Source: an uncultured Mediterraneibacter sp.
GTDB taxonomy: Bacteria; Bacillota; Clostridia; Lachnospirales; Lachnospiraceae
Direction of reading: 5' to 3'
Assembly: GCA_944376695.1 (NCBI GenBank)
Contig: CALWDM010000010.1
Location: 1 to 52,391, forward strand
DNA: 52,391 bases
Shown here: positions 1 through 8,821 of the stretch, piece after piece
Numbering within the stretch: the stretch's first letter is position 1
Layout of the letters: the number at the start of each line of letters is the position of its first letter
Position numbers and translations under genes: made by a program
Notes under the pieces: model-generated
What the model was told of the DNA's origin: nothing
Databases searched by the model: none
Seen by the model: the letters and a program-made list of their open reading frames with translations, nothing else

Positions 1-117
1 CTGCACTTACATCTTGATTTACTGATATCGAAATTTTGCCATTTTGCGTAGAAAATCATTTATAAGTGGCCTAAAAGATATTATAGCAAACATGTAACAC
101 GCATGGAGACAGGCAAA

Positions 118-363
118 ATGAAATATTCAGATATTACAAAGTGCGTATACAAAACACGTTCTCAAAGAATACATATTTATGGAGATGGGACAGCAATTTG
201 GTATAATTACAGGAAGGATGGAACCCTTCCGGACAAACCAACAAAGATAAATAACTTTAAAGAAGGTCTGTTTTATTTTGATATCCGTTTGGCGCCTGAG
301 ATTGATTTCAAGAAAGAAATAGAGATGCATTCTCCATTACAGGTTATTTTGGAAAATGACTGA
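118..363 (+). CDS. small hypothetical protein (81 aa)
   Basis: An 81-residue, lysine-rich, soluble-looking protein with no signal peptide or membrane segment. I chose the ATG at 118 because GGAG lies about nine bases upstream; the in-frame ATG at 103 would place that RBS inside the gene. A possible -10 (TATTAT) lies near 80-85. I recognise no family. The A+T-rich composition differs from the genes from 605 onward, so this may be the end of an accessory segment that continues to the left of the window. Confidence 0.5.
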   Translation: MKYSDITKCVYKTRSQRIHIYGDGTAIWYNYRKDGTLPDKPTKINNFKEGLFYFDIRLAPEIDFKKEIEMHSPLQVILEND

Positions 364-375
364 GGCGGACAAAAT

Positions 376-438
376 ATGAATACTCAAAATGTACAAAATG
401 GAACCCTGAATGATCTGATAGATGTAATGTTTCCGTGA
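376..438 (+). CDS. possible 20-aa peptide or gene remnant
   Basis: A 20-codon ORF starts 13 bases after the preceding stop with a weak purine-rich element (GGCGG) upstream. It could be the surviving start of a truncated gene. There is no homology evidence and it may not be translated. Confidence 0.2.
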   Translation: MNTQNVQNGTLNDLIDVMFP

Positions 439-561
439 TTGGAGCGAGTCTTGTTTGGAGCGCCGGGTATAAAAAAGAGCCTGTGCTTCGGGAAAATGAA
501 AAAATATTATTACCGTTCAAAACTGCTGACTGAAAAAAATGAAGCACTATCGGGAAAAATA

Positions 562-570
562 TGGTACAAT
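562..570 (+). promoter_or_regulatory. extended -10 promoter for lipoprotein gene
   Basis: The sequence TGGTACAAT forms an extended -10 (TGn plus TACAAT) 35 bases before the lipoprotein ATG. No good -35 is visible. The rest of 439-604 shows nothing else recognisable. Confidence 0.4.
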
Positions 571-604
571 ATATATGATTTACAGAATCAAGGAGGAAAA
601 AGCA

Positions 605-1987
605 ATGAAAAAAAGGACAAACAAACTGGCGGCAATGGGAATGGCAGCAGTGATGGCTGCGGCACTATTGGCAGGGTGCGGCGGAAAGACAAAGGCAACG
701 CCGGAGAATCTGCTCAGAGACATGACAGAGAAGGCGGGAAAAGTGGAGTCTGCTGTGATGAATTTAAAACTCAATATCACACTCAGCAGCGGAACAGAGG
801 AGCTCGCAACGGAACTGAACATGGATCTGGAGACGACGGCGGATCCGGAGGTCTCTCACGGAAAGGGCGAGGCCAGCTTTGATATAGCCGGAAGCAGTAT
901 GAGCACAGAGATGGAAACGTATACCGTAAAAGAAGACGACAGGTATATGACCTATACGCTGCTGAACGGCGAGTGGGCTAAGGAAGAGACTTCCGGGATG
1001 GAAGCTCTGGGCGATATAGGCGGCATGACAGGAGGTATGAGAGACTATGCGGACAAATTCGAGCTGGGGACAGAGCTGACAGAAATCAACGGAGAGGACT
1101 GTTTTGAACTGACCGGGGAGCTTGACGGAGATATTTTTTCGCAGATGATCCAGTCTGATATGATGGATTCCTTCTCAGGCTACGGGCTCGATGAGGAGAC
1201 TGTATCAGACATGGTATTCCCGTGTACGATCGATATCTATAAGGAAACGATCCTGCCGGCGCGGATCCTGTTTGACCTGACAGACACCTTTGCGCCTGCA
1301 ATGGAAGACGCCGGGGTTACAGCATCTGACTGTTATATGGAAATAACATTTATGGAATACGACAGCGTGGATGAGATCGTCGTTCCTGATGAGGCGCTCG
1401 AAGCAGAAGAAGGTTCCGGTCTTCTGGATGATTTCAGCGACGACGGCGATTCTGTGAAACCGGCGGAACCGGCAGAGCAGAGCGCTGACCTTGGATCTGA
1501 CTGGGAGAGCTATACCGTACAGATCAATGACACCGTAGTCACGCTGCCATGTACGTTAGCTGACCTTGAGGCAGCGGGGGTAACTCTGGACCGGGAGTAT
1601 ACTCCGGAAGATTATGTGGTAAATGCAGGCGAGTATGAGCTGGCATGGTTTATGGATGCCAACGGCAATGAGATCATGGTAGATATGGTCAACAATACAG
1701 ACGGACCGCTTGAACTGAAAGACTGTTTCGTGGGCGGGATTTCAGTGGACTCTTATGACTTGGAAGACAGCGGACTGACAGTGATCTTCCCGGGCGGGAT
1801 CCAGATCGGGACTGCGCAGGAAGATGTCCTTGCCGCATATGGAGAGCCGGATAATACTTTTGAGGATGAGGAGTACGGGAACAGCTATTACTGGTATGCG
1901 GAAGACAGTTTTGAAAACAGCTGTACTATCGAGACAGAAGCGGGCACAGGGCTTGTAGATTCTATGAGCATTGAACGTTACGAGTAG
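605..1987 (+). CDS. surface lipoprotein, DUF6612-like N-terminus
   Basis: A 460-residue predicted lipoprotein. The start at 605 is set by an AGGAGG about ten bases upstream. Residues 1-25 form a lipoprotein signal with lipobox LLAGC. The next ~220 residues alternate short beta-strand-like segments and contain a run typical of LppX/DUF6612-type periplasmic-fold lipoproteins (methionine- and threonine-rich, with a YMTYTLLNGEW-like strand). An acidic Pro/Glu linker follows around residue 275-300. A distinct C-terminal domain of about 160 residues ends in a strand motif (AAYGEPD, YYWY) seen in Lachnospiraceae surface proteins of unknown role. It probably acts on the outer face of the membrane. 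It is followed 17 bases later by a zinc-ribbon membrane protein, so the two are probably cotranscribed. The function is unknown. Confidence 0.8.
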   Translation: MKKRTNKLAAMGMAAVMAAALLAGCGGKTKATPENLLRDMTEKAGKVESAVMNLKLNITLSSGTEELATELNMDLETTADPEVSHGKGEASFDIAGSSMSTEMETYTVKEDDRYMTYTLLNGEWAKEETSGMEALGDIGGMTGGMRDYADKFELGTELTEINGEDCFELTGELDGDIFSQMIQSDMMDSFSGYGLDEETVSDMVFPCTIDIYKETILPARILFDLTDTFAPAMEDAGVTASDCYMEITFMEYDSVDEIVVPDEALEAEEGSGLLDDFSDDGDSVKPAEPAEQSADLGSDWESYTVQINDTVVTLPCTLADLEAAGVTLDREYTPEDYVVNAGEYELAWFMDANGNEIMVDMVNNTDGPLELKDCFVGGISVDSYDLEDSGLTVIFPGGIQIGTAQEDVLAAYGEPDNTFEDEEYGNSYYWYAEDSFENSCTIETEAGTGLVDSMSIERYE

Positions 1988-2004
1988 AGCGCAGGAGGGA
2001 AAAA

Positions 2005-2634
2005 ATGTTTTGCAGGTTTTGTGGCAAAGAGATACCGGAAGGGGGAAGATTCTGCCCGGGATGCGGAAAAGTAGTTGATACAGCGGCATTTCGGGCGGAT
2101 GCCGCCGCAGAAGGATTCGGAGAAAGAACCGCAGAAAGAATGCCGGCAGCAGTTCCTTTGGAACCCGCGAAAAATTACCGTATGGCATGGTTTAAATTTA
2201 TTATTTATTTCCAGCTGTTTGCCAACGCGGTGGTCATGGTCCTGAATGCCGCGTCAGGCATATTCGGACTGGCATACGGTGACAGTGCCGGAATTATCTA
2301 CGCGGTATGCCCAATGCTGAAAGCGGTGGACGTCACATATGGCATCCTATGTCTTGCTTTTGCCGTGACAGCGGTCCTGATACGGCAGAGACTGGCGCAT
2401 TACAGGAAAAATGCCCCTGTGCTGTATCTCAGTTTTGTGGGCGTAGTAATGGCGTCAGGGCTGATCTATACTTTTGCCGCGCTGGCGGCTCTCGGGACGA
2501 TTTCCGCGTCTGTAATGGAGACGGGCGCCGCAGGCATAGCGGCGAATGTTCTTGGGGCAGTGGTCGGGGCAGCTGTATTTTTCCCGCTGAATTATGTTTA
2601 TTTTAACAAAAGAAAAGAACTGTTCATAAATTAA
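2005..2634 (+). CDS. zinc-ribbon membrane protein
   Basis: A 209-residue protein that starts with a zinc-ribbon (CRFCGKEIPEGGRFCPGCG, two CxxC pairs at residues 3-21), followed by a short Ala/Glu-rich linker and about four hydrophobic segments from residue 65 to the C-terminus (ending NKRKELFIN). This is the common Firmicutes zinc-ribbon-plus-membrane-domain layout; such proteins have no assigned activity. An AGGAGGG RBS lies just upstream and the gene follows the lipoprotein gene by 17 bases, which suggests an operon. The topology would put the ribbon in the cytoplasm. Confidence 0.75.
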   Translation: MFCRFCGKEIPEGGRFCPGCGKVVDTAAFRADAAAEGFGERTAERMPAAVPLEPAKNYRMAWFKFIIYFQLFANAVVMVLNAASGIFGLAYGDSAGIIYAVCPMLKAVDVTYGILCLAFAVTAVLIRQRLAHYRKNAPVLYLSFVGVVMASGLIYTFAALAALGTISASVMETGAAGIAANVLGAVVGAAVFFPLNYVYFNKRKELFIN

Positions 2635-2737
2635 CCGGTTTTCTGATGATGAGCTTATCGGCCCGGCCAAAGATGTGATGTTCTCCCCGGATTATCGGTC
2701 TGGACAAAAAGATGTGGTGACAGACCGCGAAATGTGG

Positions 2738-2802
2738 TAGAATGAGCGTGTTGAGCATATGTGCGCATGCCATCCGGTATGCTGATACTGCACGACATGC
2801 TC
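2738..2802 (+). promoter_or_regulatory. putative -10 and leader stem-loop before hydratase
   Basis: A TAGAAT box (2738-2743) is followed by a two-tier stem-loop at 2753-2802. The outer arms are GAGCATATGTGC / GCACGACATGCTC, and the inner arms GCATGCC / GGTATGC close a four-base loop. There is no U-tract, so it is not a simple terminator. It sits 38 bases before the hydratase ATG and would be in its 5' leader, so an operator or an mRNA structure is possible. Confidence 0.4.
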
Positions 2803-2840
2803 ATATCGCATGAAGTATATGATTCAAAAAGGAGGATTAC

Positions 2841-5114
2841 ATGATCAGATTATATGACAACGGCGTCTATCTCTTAAACGGCGCTGAGATCGTGGAAGAT
2901 ACAGGAAACGTACAGGCTCCTCTGTCAAAGGAGGAAGCTGCAAAGAATACGATAGCGTACGGTATTCTGGACGCGCATAATACTTCCGGAAATATGCAGA
3001 ACCTGCAGATCCGGTTCGATAAGCTCGCGTCTCATGATATCACATTTGTCGGCATCATCCAGACAGCACGCGCTTCGGGGCTTCAGAAATTCCCGCTCCC
3101 CTATGTGCTGACGAACTGCCACAACAGCCTCTGTGCGGTAGGCGGTACGATCAATGAGGATGACCATATGTTCGGACTGACCTGCGCGAAGAAGTACGGC
3201 GGCGTCTATGTGCCGCCTCATCAGGCAGTCATCCATCAGTTTGCGCGTGAGATGCTCGCGGGCGGCGGAAAGATGATACTTGGATCAGACAGCCATACAC
3301 GTTACGGCGCTCTCGGGACCATGGCAATGGGCGAGGGCGGACCGGAGCTCGTGAAACAGCTTCTCAACAAGACCTATGATATCAGGATGCCGGGCGTGAT
3401 CGCCATCTATCTGGACGGCGAGCCGGCCAGGGGCGTAGGTCCTCAGGATATTGCGCTTGCGATTATCGGCGCGGTATTTAAAAATGGCTATGTAAACAAT
3501 AAAGTGATGGAGTTTGTCGGGCCGGGCGTGAAAAAGTTAAGCGCTGACTTCCGTATCGGCATCGACGTTATGACCACAGAGACGACCTGCCTGTCCTCTA
3601 TCTGGACGACGGATGAGAAGATCGAAGAGTTCTATGAGATCCACGGCAGAAAAGACGACTACAAAGAACTGAATCCCGGCGCATGCACATACTATGACGG
3701 GTGCGTATATGTGAACTTAAGCGAGATCAGACCAATGATCGCGATGCCGTTCCATCCGAGCAATGTCTACACCATTGACGAGGTAAATGCCAATCTGGAA
3801 GATATTCTTCACGATGTAGAGCAGAAAGCGCTCGTCAGCCTGGACGGCGCGGTAGAGTATTCTCTCCAGGATAAGATCCGGGACGGAAAGCTCTATGTAG
3901 ACCAGGGCATCATCGCGGGATGCGCCGGCGGCGGATTTGAAAATATCTGCGCGGCAGCGGATATCATCAAAGGACATAATATCGGCTCCGACGCATTTAC
4001 ATTCAGCGTATATCCGGCAAGTATGCCGATCTATATGGAACTGGTGAAGAACGGCGCGGTGGCTGACCTTTTGGAAGCAGGAACTGTTGTGAAGACCGCA
4101 TTCTGCGGACCGTGCTTCGGCGCGGGAGACACACCGGCGAACAATGCGTTCTCCATCCGTCACACGACGAGAAACTTCCCGAACCGCGAGGGCAGCAAGC
4201 TCCAGAGCGGACAGATCTCTTCCGTGGCGCTCATGGACGCCCGTTCCATCGCAGCTACGGCTGCGAACAAAGGATTTCTCATCCCGGCGACAGCGATGGA
4301 TGTGGAATACAAAGGGCAGAAATATCATTTTGACAGCAATATTTACGCGAACCGTGTATTTGACAGCCACGGCGTGGCAGACCCGGACGTGGAGATCCAG
4401 TTCGGCCCGAACATCAAAGACTGGCCGGAAATGTCCGCGCTGCCGGAGAACCTGATCGTGAAAGTGGTATCCGAGATCCACGATCCGGTGACAACGACGG
4501 ATGAACTCATCCCGTCAGGAGAGACATCCTCCTACCGCTCCAACCCGCTGGGGCTTGCAGAGTTCGCACTCTCCAGAAAAGATCCGGCATATGTGGGACG
4601 CGCCAAAGAAGTGCAGAAAGCACAGAAAGCCATCGAGGCAGGCACATGCCCGCTGGAGGCGCTGGAGGAACTGAAACCGGTCATGGACACGATCCAGAAG
4701 ACATATCCGAAAGTCGGAAAAGGAAATATCGGAGTGGGAAGCACGATCTTTGCTGTGAAACCGGGAGACGGCTCCGCCCGCGAGCAGGCGGCCTCATGCC
4801 AGAAGGTCCTGGGCGGCTGGGCGAACATCGCTGTCGAGTACGCGACAAAGCGTTACCGCTCCAACCTCATCAACTGGGGAATGCTTCCGCTCCTCACAGA
4901 CGCTGACCATGAGCACCTTCCGTTCAGGAACGGGGACTACATCTTCGTGCCGGACGTGAGAAAGGCAGTTGAGGAGAAAGCCGATGTGATCAGGGCTTAT
5001 GTAGTCGGGGATGACCTCAAAGAGATCGATTTCAGACTCGGCGACCTGACCGACGCGGAGAGACAGATCATACTGGACGGATGCCTCATCAATTACTACA
5101 AATCAACGATGTAA
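2841..5114 (+). CDS. aconitase-superfamily hydratase, YbhJ type
   Basis: A 757-residue protein of the aconitase superfamily, closest by recall to E. coli YbhJ (about 753 aa), a putative hydratase of unknown substrate. Family marks: [10 protein letters not shown] near residue 147, the glycine-rich GCAGGGFEN segment near residue 355, and the [16 protein letters not shown] motif near 421 carrying two of the cysteines expected to bind a [4Fe-4S] cluster. The arginine-rich stretch after CGPC ([14 protein letters not shown]) matches the substrate-binding region of aconitases. The swivel domain lies in the last ~200 residues. A strong GGAGG RBS precedes the ATG. The gene is monocistronic: it is flanked upstream by its own promoter region and downstream, from the base after its stop, by a giant hairpin. 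Its substrate cannot be told from sequence. Confidence 0.85.
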   Translation: MIRLYDNGVYLLNGAEIVEDTGNVQAPLSKEEAAKNTIAYGILDAHNTSGNMQNLQIRFDKLASHDITFVGIIQTARASGLQKFPLPYVLTNCHNSLCAVGGTINEDDHMFGLTCAKKYGGVYVPPHQAVIHQFAREMLAGGGKMILGSDSHTRYGALGTMAMGEGGPELVKQLLNKTYDIRMPGVIAIYLDGEPARGVGPQDIALAIIGAVFKNGYVNNKVMEFVGPGVKKLSADFRIGIDVMTTETTCLSSIWTTDEKIEEFYEIHGRKDDYKELNPGACTYYDGCVYVNLSEIRPMIAMPFHPSNVYTIDEVNANLEDILHDVEQKALVSLDGAVEYSLQDKIRDGKLYVDQGIIAGCAGGGFENICAAADIIKGHNIGSDAFTFSVYPASMPIYMELVKNGAVADLLEAGTVVKTAFCGPCFGAGDTPANNAFSIRHTTRNFPNREGSKLQSGQISSVALMDARSIAATAANKGFLIPATAMDVEYKGQKYHFDSNIYANRVFDSHGVADPDVEIQFGPNIKDWPEMSALPENLIVKVVSEIHDPVTTTDELIPSGETSSYRSNPLGLAEFALSRKDPAYVGRAKEVQKAQKAIEAGTCPLEALEELKPVMDTIQKTYPKVGKGNIGVGSTIFAVKPGDGSAREQAASCQKVLGGWANIAVEYATKRYRSNLINWGMLPLLTDADHEHLPFRNGDYIFVPDVRKAVEEKADVIRAYVVGDDLKEIDFRLGDLTDAERQIILDGCLINYYKSTM

Positions 5115-5463
5115 AATCTGTATTTGTGCGGGGCCGAGCCAATGGTTGAACATCCGAAAACCGTCGGTTTGATGCAGGACGTTTTCGCGGTGGTCGGGGA
5201 TATGGCTCTGGTTCCGGTTCCGTAATCTGGGAAAGACGTAAAAGGGAGAAAGCATGGCTAAAAGCAATTGTCCGGCGGAAGATTCGGCTCCGCCTCAGGC
5301 ATCCGCCGGACAATTAACGCCACGCTTTCTCCCTTTAAGTCTTTCCTGCAGATTACTCCAAGTCACCGTCGCCATATCCCCGTCCGCCGCGAAAGGCGCA
5401 TCAAAGGGGACGGTTTTCTGGGTTCATCCGATCGGAAGGTCCCCGCAGACAAATGCAGGATTT
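5115..5463. repeat. giant imperfect hairpin element A
   Basis: An imperfect inverted repeat of about 349 bp starts directly after the hydratase stop. The arms pair along almost their whole length: AATCTGTATTTGTGCGGGG at 5116-5134 with the complement of 5445-5462, CGGGGATATGG at 5195 with CCATATCCCCG at 5372, GTAATCTGGGAAAG at 5222 with CTTTCCTGCAGATTAC near 5340-5355, AAAGGGAGAAAGC with GCTTTCTCCCTTT, and CAATTGTCCGGCGGA with TCCGCCGGACAATT at the apex (loop 5280-5301). Mismatches and small bulges are scattered, as in a folded RNA or an ageing palindrome. ORFs reading through it are by-products of the repeat. The neighbouring element B is homologous to it. Confidence 0.8.
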
Positions 5464-5497
5464 CGAAAGTTGGATGAAAGGGGAGCTTCTGTGGCGA

Positions 5498-5855
5498 AAC
5501 AGGAATTGTCGGGGAACCTTCTGTCTTGAGCAAAACCAGAAAACAGCGGAGCGCCTTTCTCGAACACCTTTCAGCGCGGGGATATGGGTGGTTGAGGTGA
5601 CTTCGGAATGAGGCTTGGAAAAAGTAGAAATCAGGGGATACGCGTTGGGATCAGAAGAGGGGTTGTCTGAGGCGAAGCCGAGTTCCTCTCTTCTGATCCC
5701 TGGTTTTAGCGTGTCCCCTGATTTCGTAGTTTTTCCTGCCTCATGGAGCGGAGCCGATGCCAGCCATATCCCCGCGCTGAATACGGCTTCGATATCTGCG
5801 CTTCACTGTTTTCGGACGTTTTACTCTGACAGCGGCTCCCCCACAAATCCAGATT
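5498..5855. repeat. giant imperfect hairpin element B
   Basis: A second inverted repeat of about 355 bp begins about 35 bp after element A. Paired landmarks: GAATTGTCGGGG near 5504 with CCCCCACAAATCC near 5838, AAAACAG near 5548 with CTGTTTT near 5808, CAGCGCGGGGATATGG at 5572 with CCATATCCCCGCGCTG at 5764, GAAATCAGGGGATACGC with GCGTGTCCCCTGATTTC, and GGGATCAGAAGAGG at 5647 with CCTCTCTTCTGATCCC at 5685. The apical loop contains a GAGGCGAAGCCGAG sequence whose reverse complement resembles the loop of element A. Together, A and B fill the 840-bp gap between the hydratase and the OPT transporter. Confidence 0.8.
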
Positions 5856-5861
5856 TTCTTC

Positions 5862-5890
5862 TTTCTTTTATCAGAGTAACGTGCTATAAT
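5862..5890 (+). promoter_or_regulatory. promoter of OPT transporter gene
   Basis: A consensus TATAAT at 5885-5890 is preceded by TG (extended -10, TGCTATAAT), with a weak TTTCTT at -35 spaced 17 bp. It starts right at the outer end of hairpin B and lies about 65 bases before the OPT start codon. Confidence 0.6.
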
Positions 5891-5955
5891 GACATAGACT
5901 GCGTTAAGAAGTCGTTAAATATACTAAAAGCTAAGAAAGGAATGAAAAGAACATC

Positions 5956-7857
5956 ATGGACAATAAGAATGAGTTCAAACCGTATATCCCGGCCGACAAG
6001 ATCGTTCCGGAGTTTACGGTCACATCTATCGTGATTGGTATTATCCTTGCGGTTGTATTCGGCGCGGCGAATGCCTATCTGGGCCTTCTCGTTGGTATGA
6101 CGATCTCCGCCTCGATTCCGGCGGCAGTTATCTCAATGGGGATCATCCGTGTGATTCTCCGCAGAGATTCCATTCTCGAAAACAATCTGGTGCAGACCAT
6201 CGGTTCTGCCGGCGAGTCTCTGGCAGCAGGCGCGATCTTTACACTGCCGGCTCTGTTCCTCTGGGCAGAGGAAGGCAAGATCGAGTTCCCGAGCCTTGTG
6301 ACTCTTTTCCTGATCACACTGTTCGGCGGTCTCCTCGGAGTCTGCTTTATGGTGCCGCTCCGTCAGGCGCTGATCGTTGAGGAGCACGGGACACTTCCGT
6401 TCCCGGAAGGAACTGCGTGCGCGGAGGTTCTTCTCGCGGGAGAGGAAGGCGGAAGCAAAGCAGGATCTGTATTTACAGGACTTGGCCTTGCGGCGTTTTA
6501 CAAATTGATCGCAGACGGACTGAAATTATTCCCGAGTGAGATCGGATACGCGTTCAAGAGCTATGCCGGCTCCCAGATCGGTATCCAGGTACTCCCGTCG
6601 CTGGCAGGTGTGGGATTCATCTGCGGACCGAAGATCTCCAGCTACATGCTGGCAGGCGGTACTCTGAGCTGGTTCGTGCTCATGCCGGCGATCGCGCTGT
6701 TCGGCGGTGACACGACGATCTATCCCGGAACAGAGTCGGTTTCAGCGATGCTTGCGGCAGATGGTCCGTCCGCTCTGTGGAGCAACTATATTAAATATAT
6801 CGGCGCCGGCGCCGTTGCTGCCGGAGGTATGATCAGCCTGATCAAGACATTCCCGCTGATCGTCCGCACATTTAAGCAGGCAATGTCGAGCCTGAGCAAA
6901 AAGCACGCGCAGAAGAATGCCATGCGTACACAGCAGGATCTTCCGATGCCGGTCCTTCTCGTGATCATCCTGGCGATCGTAATCCTGATCTGGCTGATCC
7001 CGACATTCCCGGTGAACCCGGTGGGCTCTCTGATCATCGTGATCTTCGGATTCTTCTTTGCATCCGTATCCTCACGTATGGTCGGCCTGATCGGATCTTC
7101 CAATAACCCGGTATCCGGTATGGCGATCGCCACACTGATCATTGCCACACTGCTCCTGAAAGTTACGGGAACAGACGGTACGACAGGCATGGTCGGCGCG
7201 ATCGCGATCGGAGGCGTGATCTGCGTCATCGCAGCGATCGCAGGCGATACTTCCCAGGACCTGAAGACTGGTTTCATCGTCGGAGCGACTCCGAAGAAAC
7301 AGCAGATCGGCGAGATGATCGGTGTTGTTGTATCCGCAGCAGCAGTTGGTTTCGTGCTTTACCTGCTCAATGAGGCATGGGGATACGGAAGTACGGAGCT
7401 TCCGGCAGCACAGGCTACGATGATGAAGATGCTCGTCGAGGGTATCATGAACGCTGAGCTTCCGTGGGCGCTGATCTTTATCGGCGTATTTATCGCGATC
7501 GTTGCCGAGATCCTGAAGGTTCCGGTAATGCCGTTCGCAGTTGGTATGTACCTGCCGTTCAGCTTAAGCGCCGGTATCATGGCAGGCGGTACTGTCCGCT
7601 ACATCGTTGAGAAGATCAAAGGTACGGACGAAGAGAAGAAAGAGCGCGCAGACCGGGGAGTGCTTTTCACATCAGGCCTGATCGCCGGAGAAGGTATCAT
7701 GGGGATTGTGCTTGCAGTGCTCGCGGTTGCGAAAGTGGATTCCGTGATCAATCTGAGCGAAAGATTCGGTTTCACTACTCCGCAGGCTGTAAGCCTGATC
7801 GTCTTTGTGCTGCTTCTGGTATACCTGTTCAGAAAGTGCATGAAGAAAGCAAAATAA
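5956..7857 (+). CDS. OPT-family oligopeptide/metal-chelate transporter
   Basis: A 633-residue polytopic membrane protein of the oligopeptide transporter (OPT) family: about 14-16 hydrophobic segments over the whole length, the early AYLGLLVGMTISASIP segment, and the central SSNNPVSGM motif near residue 378 that marks bacterial OPT members. OPT proteins are proton-coupled importers of peptides or metal chelates; the substrate here is unknown. The ATG at 5956 has an AAAGGA element 14 bases upstream, which is rather far. It ends in a lysine-rich cytoplasmic tail. A rho-independent terminator follows, then a PqqD-like gene on the same strand, so the three genes may act together but are not obviously one transcript. 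Confidence 0.9.
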   Translation: MDNKNEFKPYIPADKIVPEFTVTSIVIGIILAVVFGAANAYLGLLVGMTISASIPAAVISMGIIRVILRRDSILENNLVQTIGSAGESLAAGAIFTLPALFLWAEEGKIEFPSLVTLFLITLFGGLLGVCFMVPLRQALIVEEHGTLPFPEGTACAEVLLAGEEGGSKAGSVFTGLGLAAFYKLIADGLKLFPSEIGYAFKSYAGSQIGIQVLPSLAGVGFICGPKISSYMLAGGTLSWFVLMPAIALFGGDTTIYPGTESVSAMLAADGPSALWSNYIKYIGAGAVAAGGMISLIKTFPLIVRTFKQAMSSLSKKHAQKNAMRTQQDLPMPVLLVIILAIVILIWLIPTFPVNPVGSLIIVIFGFFFASVSSRMVGLIGSSNNPVSGMAIATLIIATLLLKVTGTDGTTGMVGAIAIGGVICVIAAIAGDTSQDLKTGFIVGATPKKQQIGEMIGVVVSAAAVGFVLYLLNEAWGYGSTELPAAQATMMKMLVEGIMNAELPWALIFIGVFIAIVAEILKVPVMPFAVGMYLPFSLSAGIMAGGTVRYIVEKIKGTDEEKKERADRGVLFTSGLIAGEGIMGIVLAVLAVAKVDSVINLSERFGFTTPQAVSLIVFVLLLVYLFRKCMKKAK

Positions 7858-7907
7858 TCAAGAGATCATTGAATGATCACCGGAATGCGGCGCGGCTGCA
7901 GCCGGAG

Positions 7908-7944
7908 AAGAAACAGCCTGCATCTTGCGGGCTGTTTCTTTCTG
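7908..7944 (+). terminator. intrinsic terminator after OPT gene
   Basis: An 11-bp stem AAGAAACAGCC / GGCTGTTTCTT with an 11-base loop, ending in a T-rich run (TTTCTTTCT). It separates the OPT gene from the PqqD-like gene. Confidence 0.8.
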
Positions 7945-8015
7945 TGTTATGATGCTTTTTAGCCAGATCATGGCGTCCCGCGGAAGCGGTCTGCGGGAAC
8001 AGGTCAGTTAAACAG

Positions 8016-8051
8016 GTTATTTGTACAGTAAGTTAGTTATTTGTGCAGTAA
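8016..8051. repeat. 16-bp direct repeat pair, 20-bp period
   Basis: GTTATTTGTACAGTAA (8016-8031) and GTTATTTGTGCAGTAA (8036-8051) differ at one base and are spaced exactly 20 bp, about two helical turns. They lie 20 bp before the PqqD-like ATG and could be tandem sites for one regulator, or an insertional slippage product. Confidence 0.5.
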
Positions 8052-8071
8052 ATGAGAGGAAACCTCGAACT

Positions 8072-8425
8072 ATGAGCAAGAAAAATTCAAAAAATTATCT
8101 GGATTACATTCCGGTAAGAAATCCGGATGTGGAGTATGAGACAGCGGACAACGGACAGGTGACTGTGTTTGTCGAGTGGAAAGGCTTCTACCACCGCATC
8201 GCCCAGAAGTTTTTCCACCGTCCCAGGGTCAGCGATATCAAGATGGATGAGCTGGGAAGTTTCGTATGGCTCATCATTGACGGTGAGAAAGATGTGCATC
8301 AGCTTTCCAAAGAACTTGACGCGAAATTCCCGAAAATGGAAAAGTCTCTGTCAAGGCTGATCAAATTTCTGGAAATCCTTCACGATAATCACCTGATCTG
8401 CTGGAAGGGGGAGAAGAGAAAATAA
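8072..8425 (+). CDS. PqqD-like peptide-chaperone domain protein
   Basis: A 117-residue protein made of one PqqD-like (RRE-type winged helix) fold: residues 20-55 give the beta-wing, then MDELGSFVWLIIDGEKDV, a signature of PqqD relatives, then paired helices (LSKELDAKFP, LSRLIKFLEILHDNHLI). PqqD domains bind leader peptides for radical-SAM peptide modification, but no modifying enzyme or precursor peptide is visible nearby. I preferred the ATG at 8072 (GAGAGGAAA upstream) over the longer ORF from 8021. The stop codon overlaps the next gene's start by one base. Its location after an OPT transporter hints at a role in peptide transport. Confidence 0.75.
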   Translation: MSKKNSKNYLDYIPVRNPDVEYETADNGQVTVFVEWKGFYHRIAQKFFHRPRVSDIKMDELGSFVWLIIDGEKDVHQLSKELDAKFPKMEKSLSRLIKFLEILHDNHLICWKGEKRK

Positions 8426-8796
8426 TGCTTCACTATATTCCGTATATCCTTCTTTTTGCCCTTGCCACAGCGGTCATCTACGGGTGGGGATTGTGGCGCA
8501 GCTTCCGGCAGCAGCAGGATCTCTCCAATATGCTCAGCGCGAAAGGCGTCTCGAAGATCAGGAAAGCCCTGAAAAAAGGCCCTGCGTCCAGAAACGATCT
8601 GGAGCAGGCAGTGAGCGGGCTGACAGCGCGCCAGCCTTTCAGCAGCGAGCAGATCAGCGTGACAGAACCCGGAAAATTCCTTGATTCTATCCTGCCATAC
8701 ATGATCCGACAGAAAATGATTACAGAAATCCGGGAAAAAAGTACGACAGTCTACCGACTAAACAAAAAACAGAGGAGAAAAACAGACGATTACTGA
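8425..8796 (+). CDS. single-span membrane protein coupled to PqqD
   Basis: A 123-residue protein with one N-terminal membrane segment (residues 5-24) followed by a cytoplasmic helical, basic region ending KKQRRKTDDY. The middle (KALKKGPASRNDLEQAVSGL, then a C-terminal MIRQKMITEIREKSTTVYRL strand-like end) looks like a small winged-helix. The start overlaps the PqqD stop (TAATG), which means translational coupling. No family is recognised; context suggests it works with the PqqD-like protein and perhaps the OPT transporter. Confidence 0.7.
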   Translation: MLHYIPYILLFALATAVIYGWGLWRSFRQQQDLSNMLSAKGVSKIRKALKKGPASRNDLEQAVSGLTARQPFSSEQISVTEPGKFLDSILPYMIRQKMITEIREKSTTVYRLNKKQRRKTDDY

Positions 8797-8821
8797 AATC
8801 GTTGTCATTAAAAGAAAATCA

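Noticed and set aside
5254-6034. Two ORFs of 91 and 139 codons across the giant hairpins (starting MAKSNCPAED and MEKVEIRGY)
   Set aside because: They lie wholly within the inverted-repeat arms and have no convincing translation signals (the second has no usable RBS); their composition follows the palindrome. Treated as spurious.
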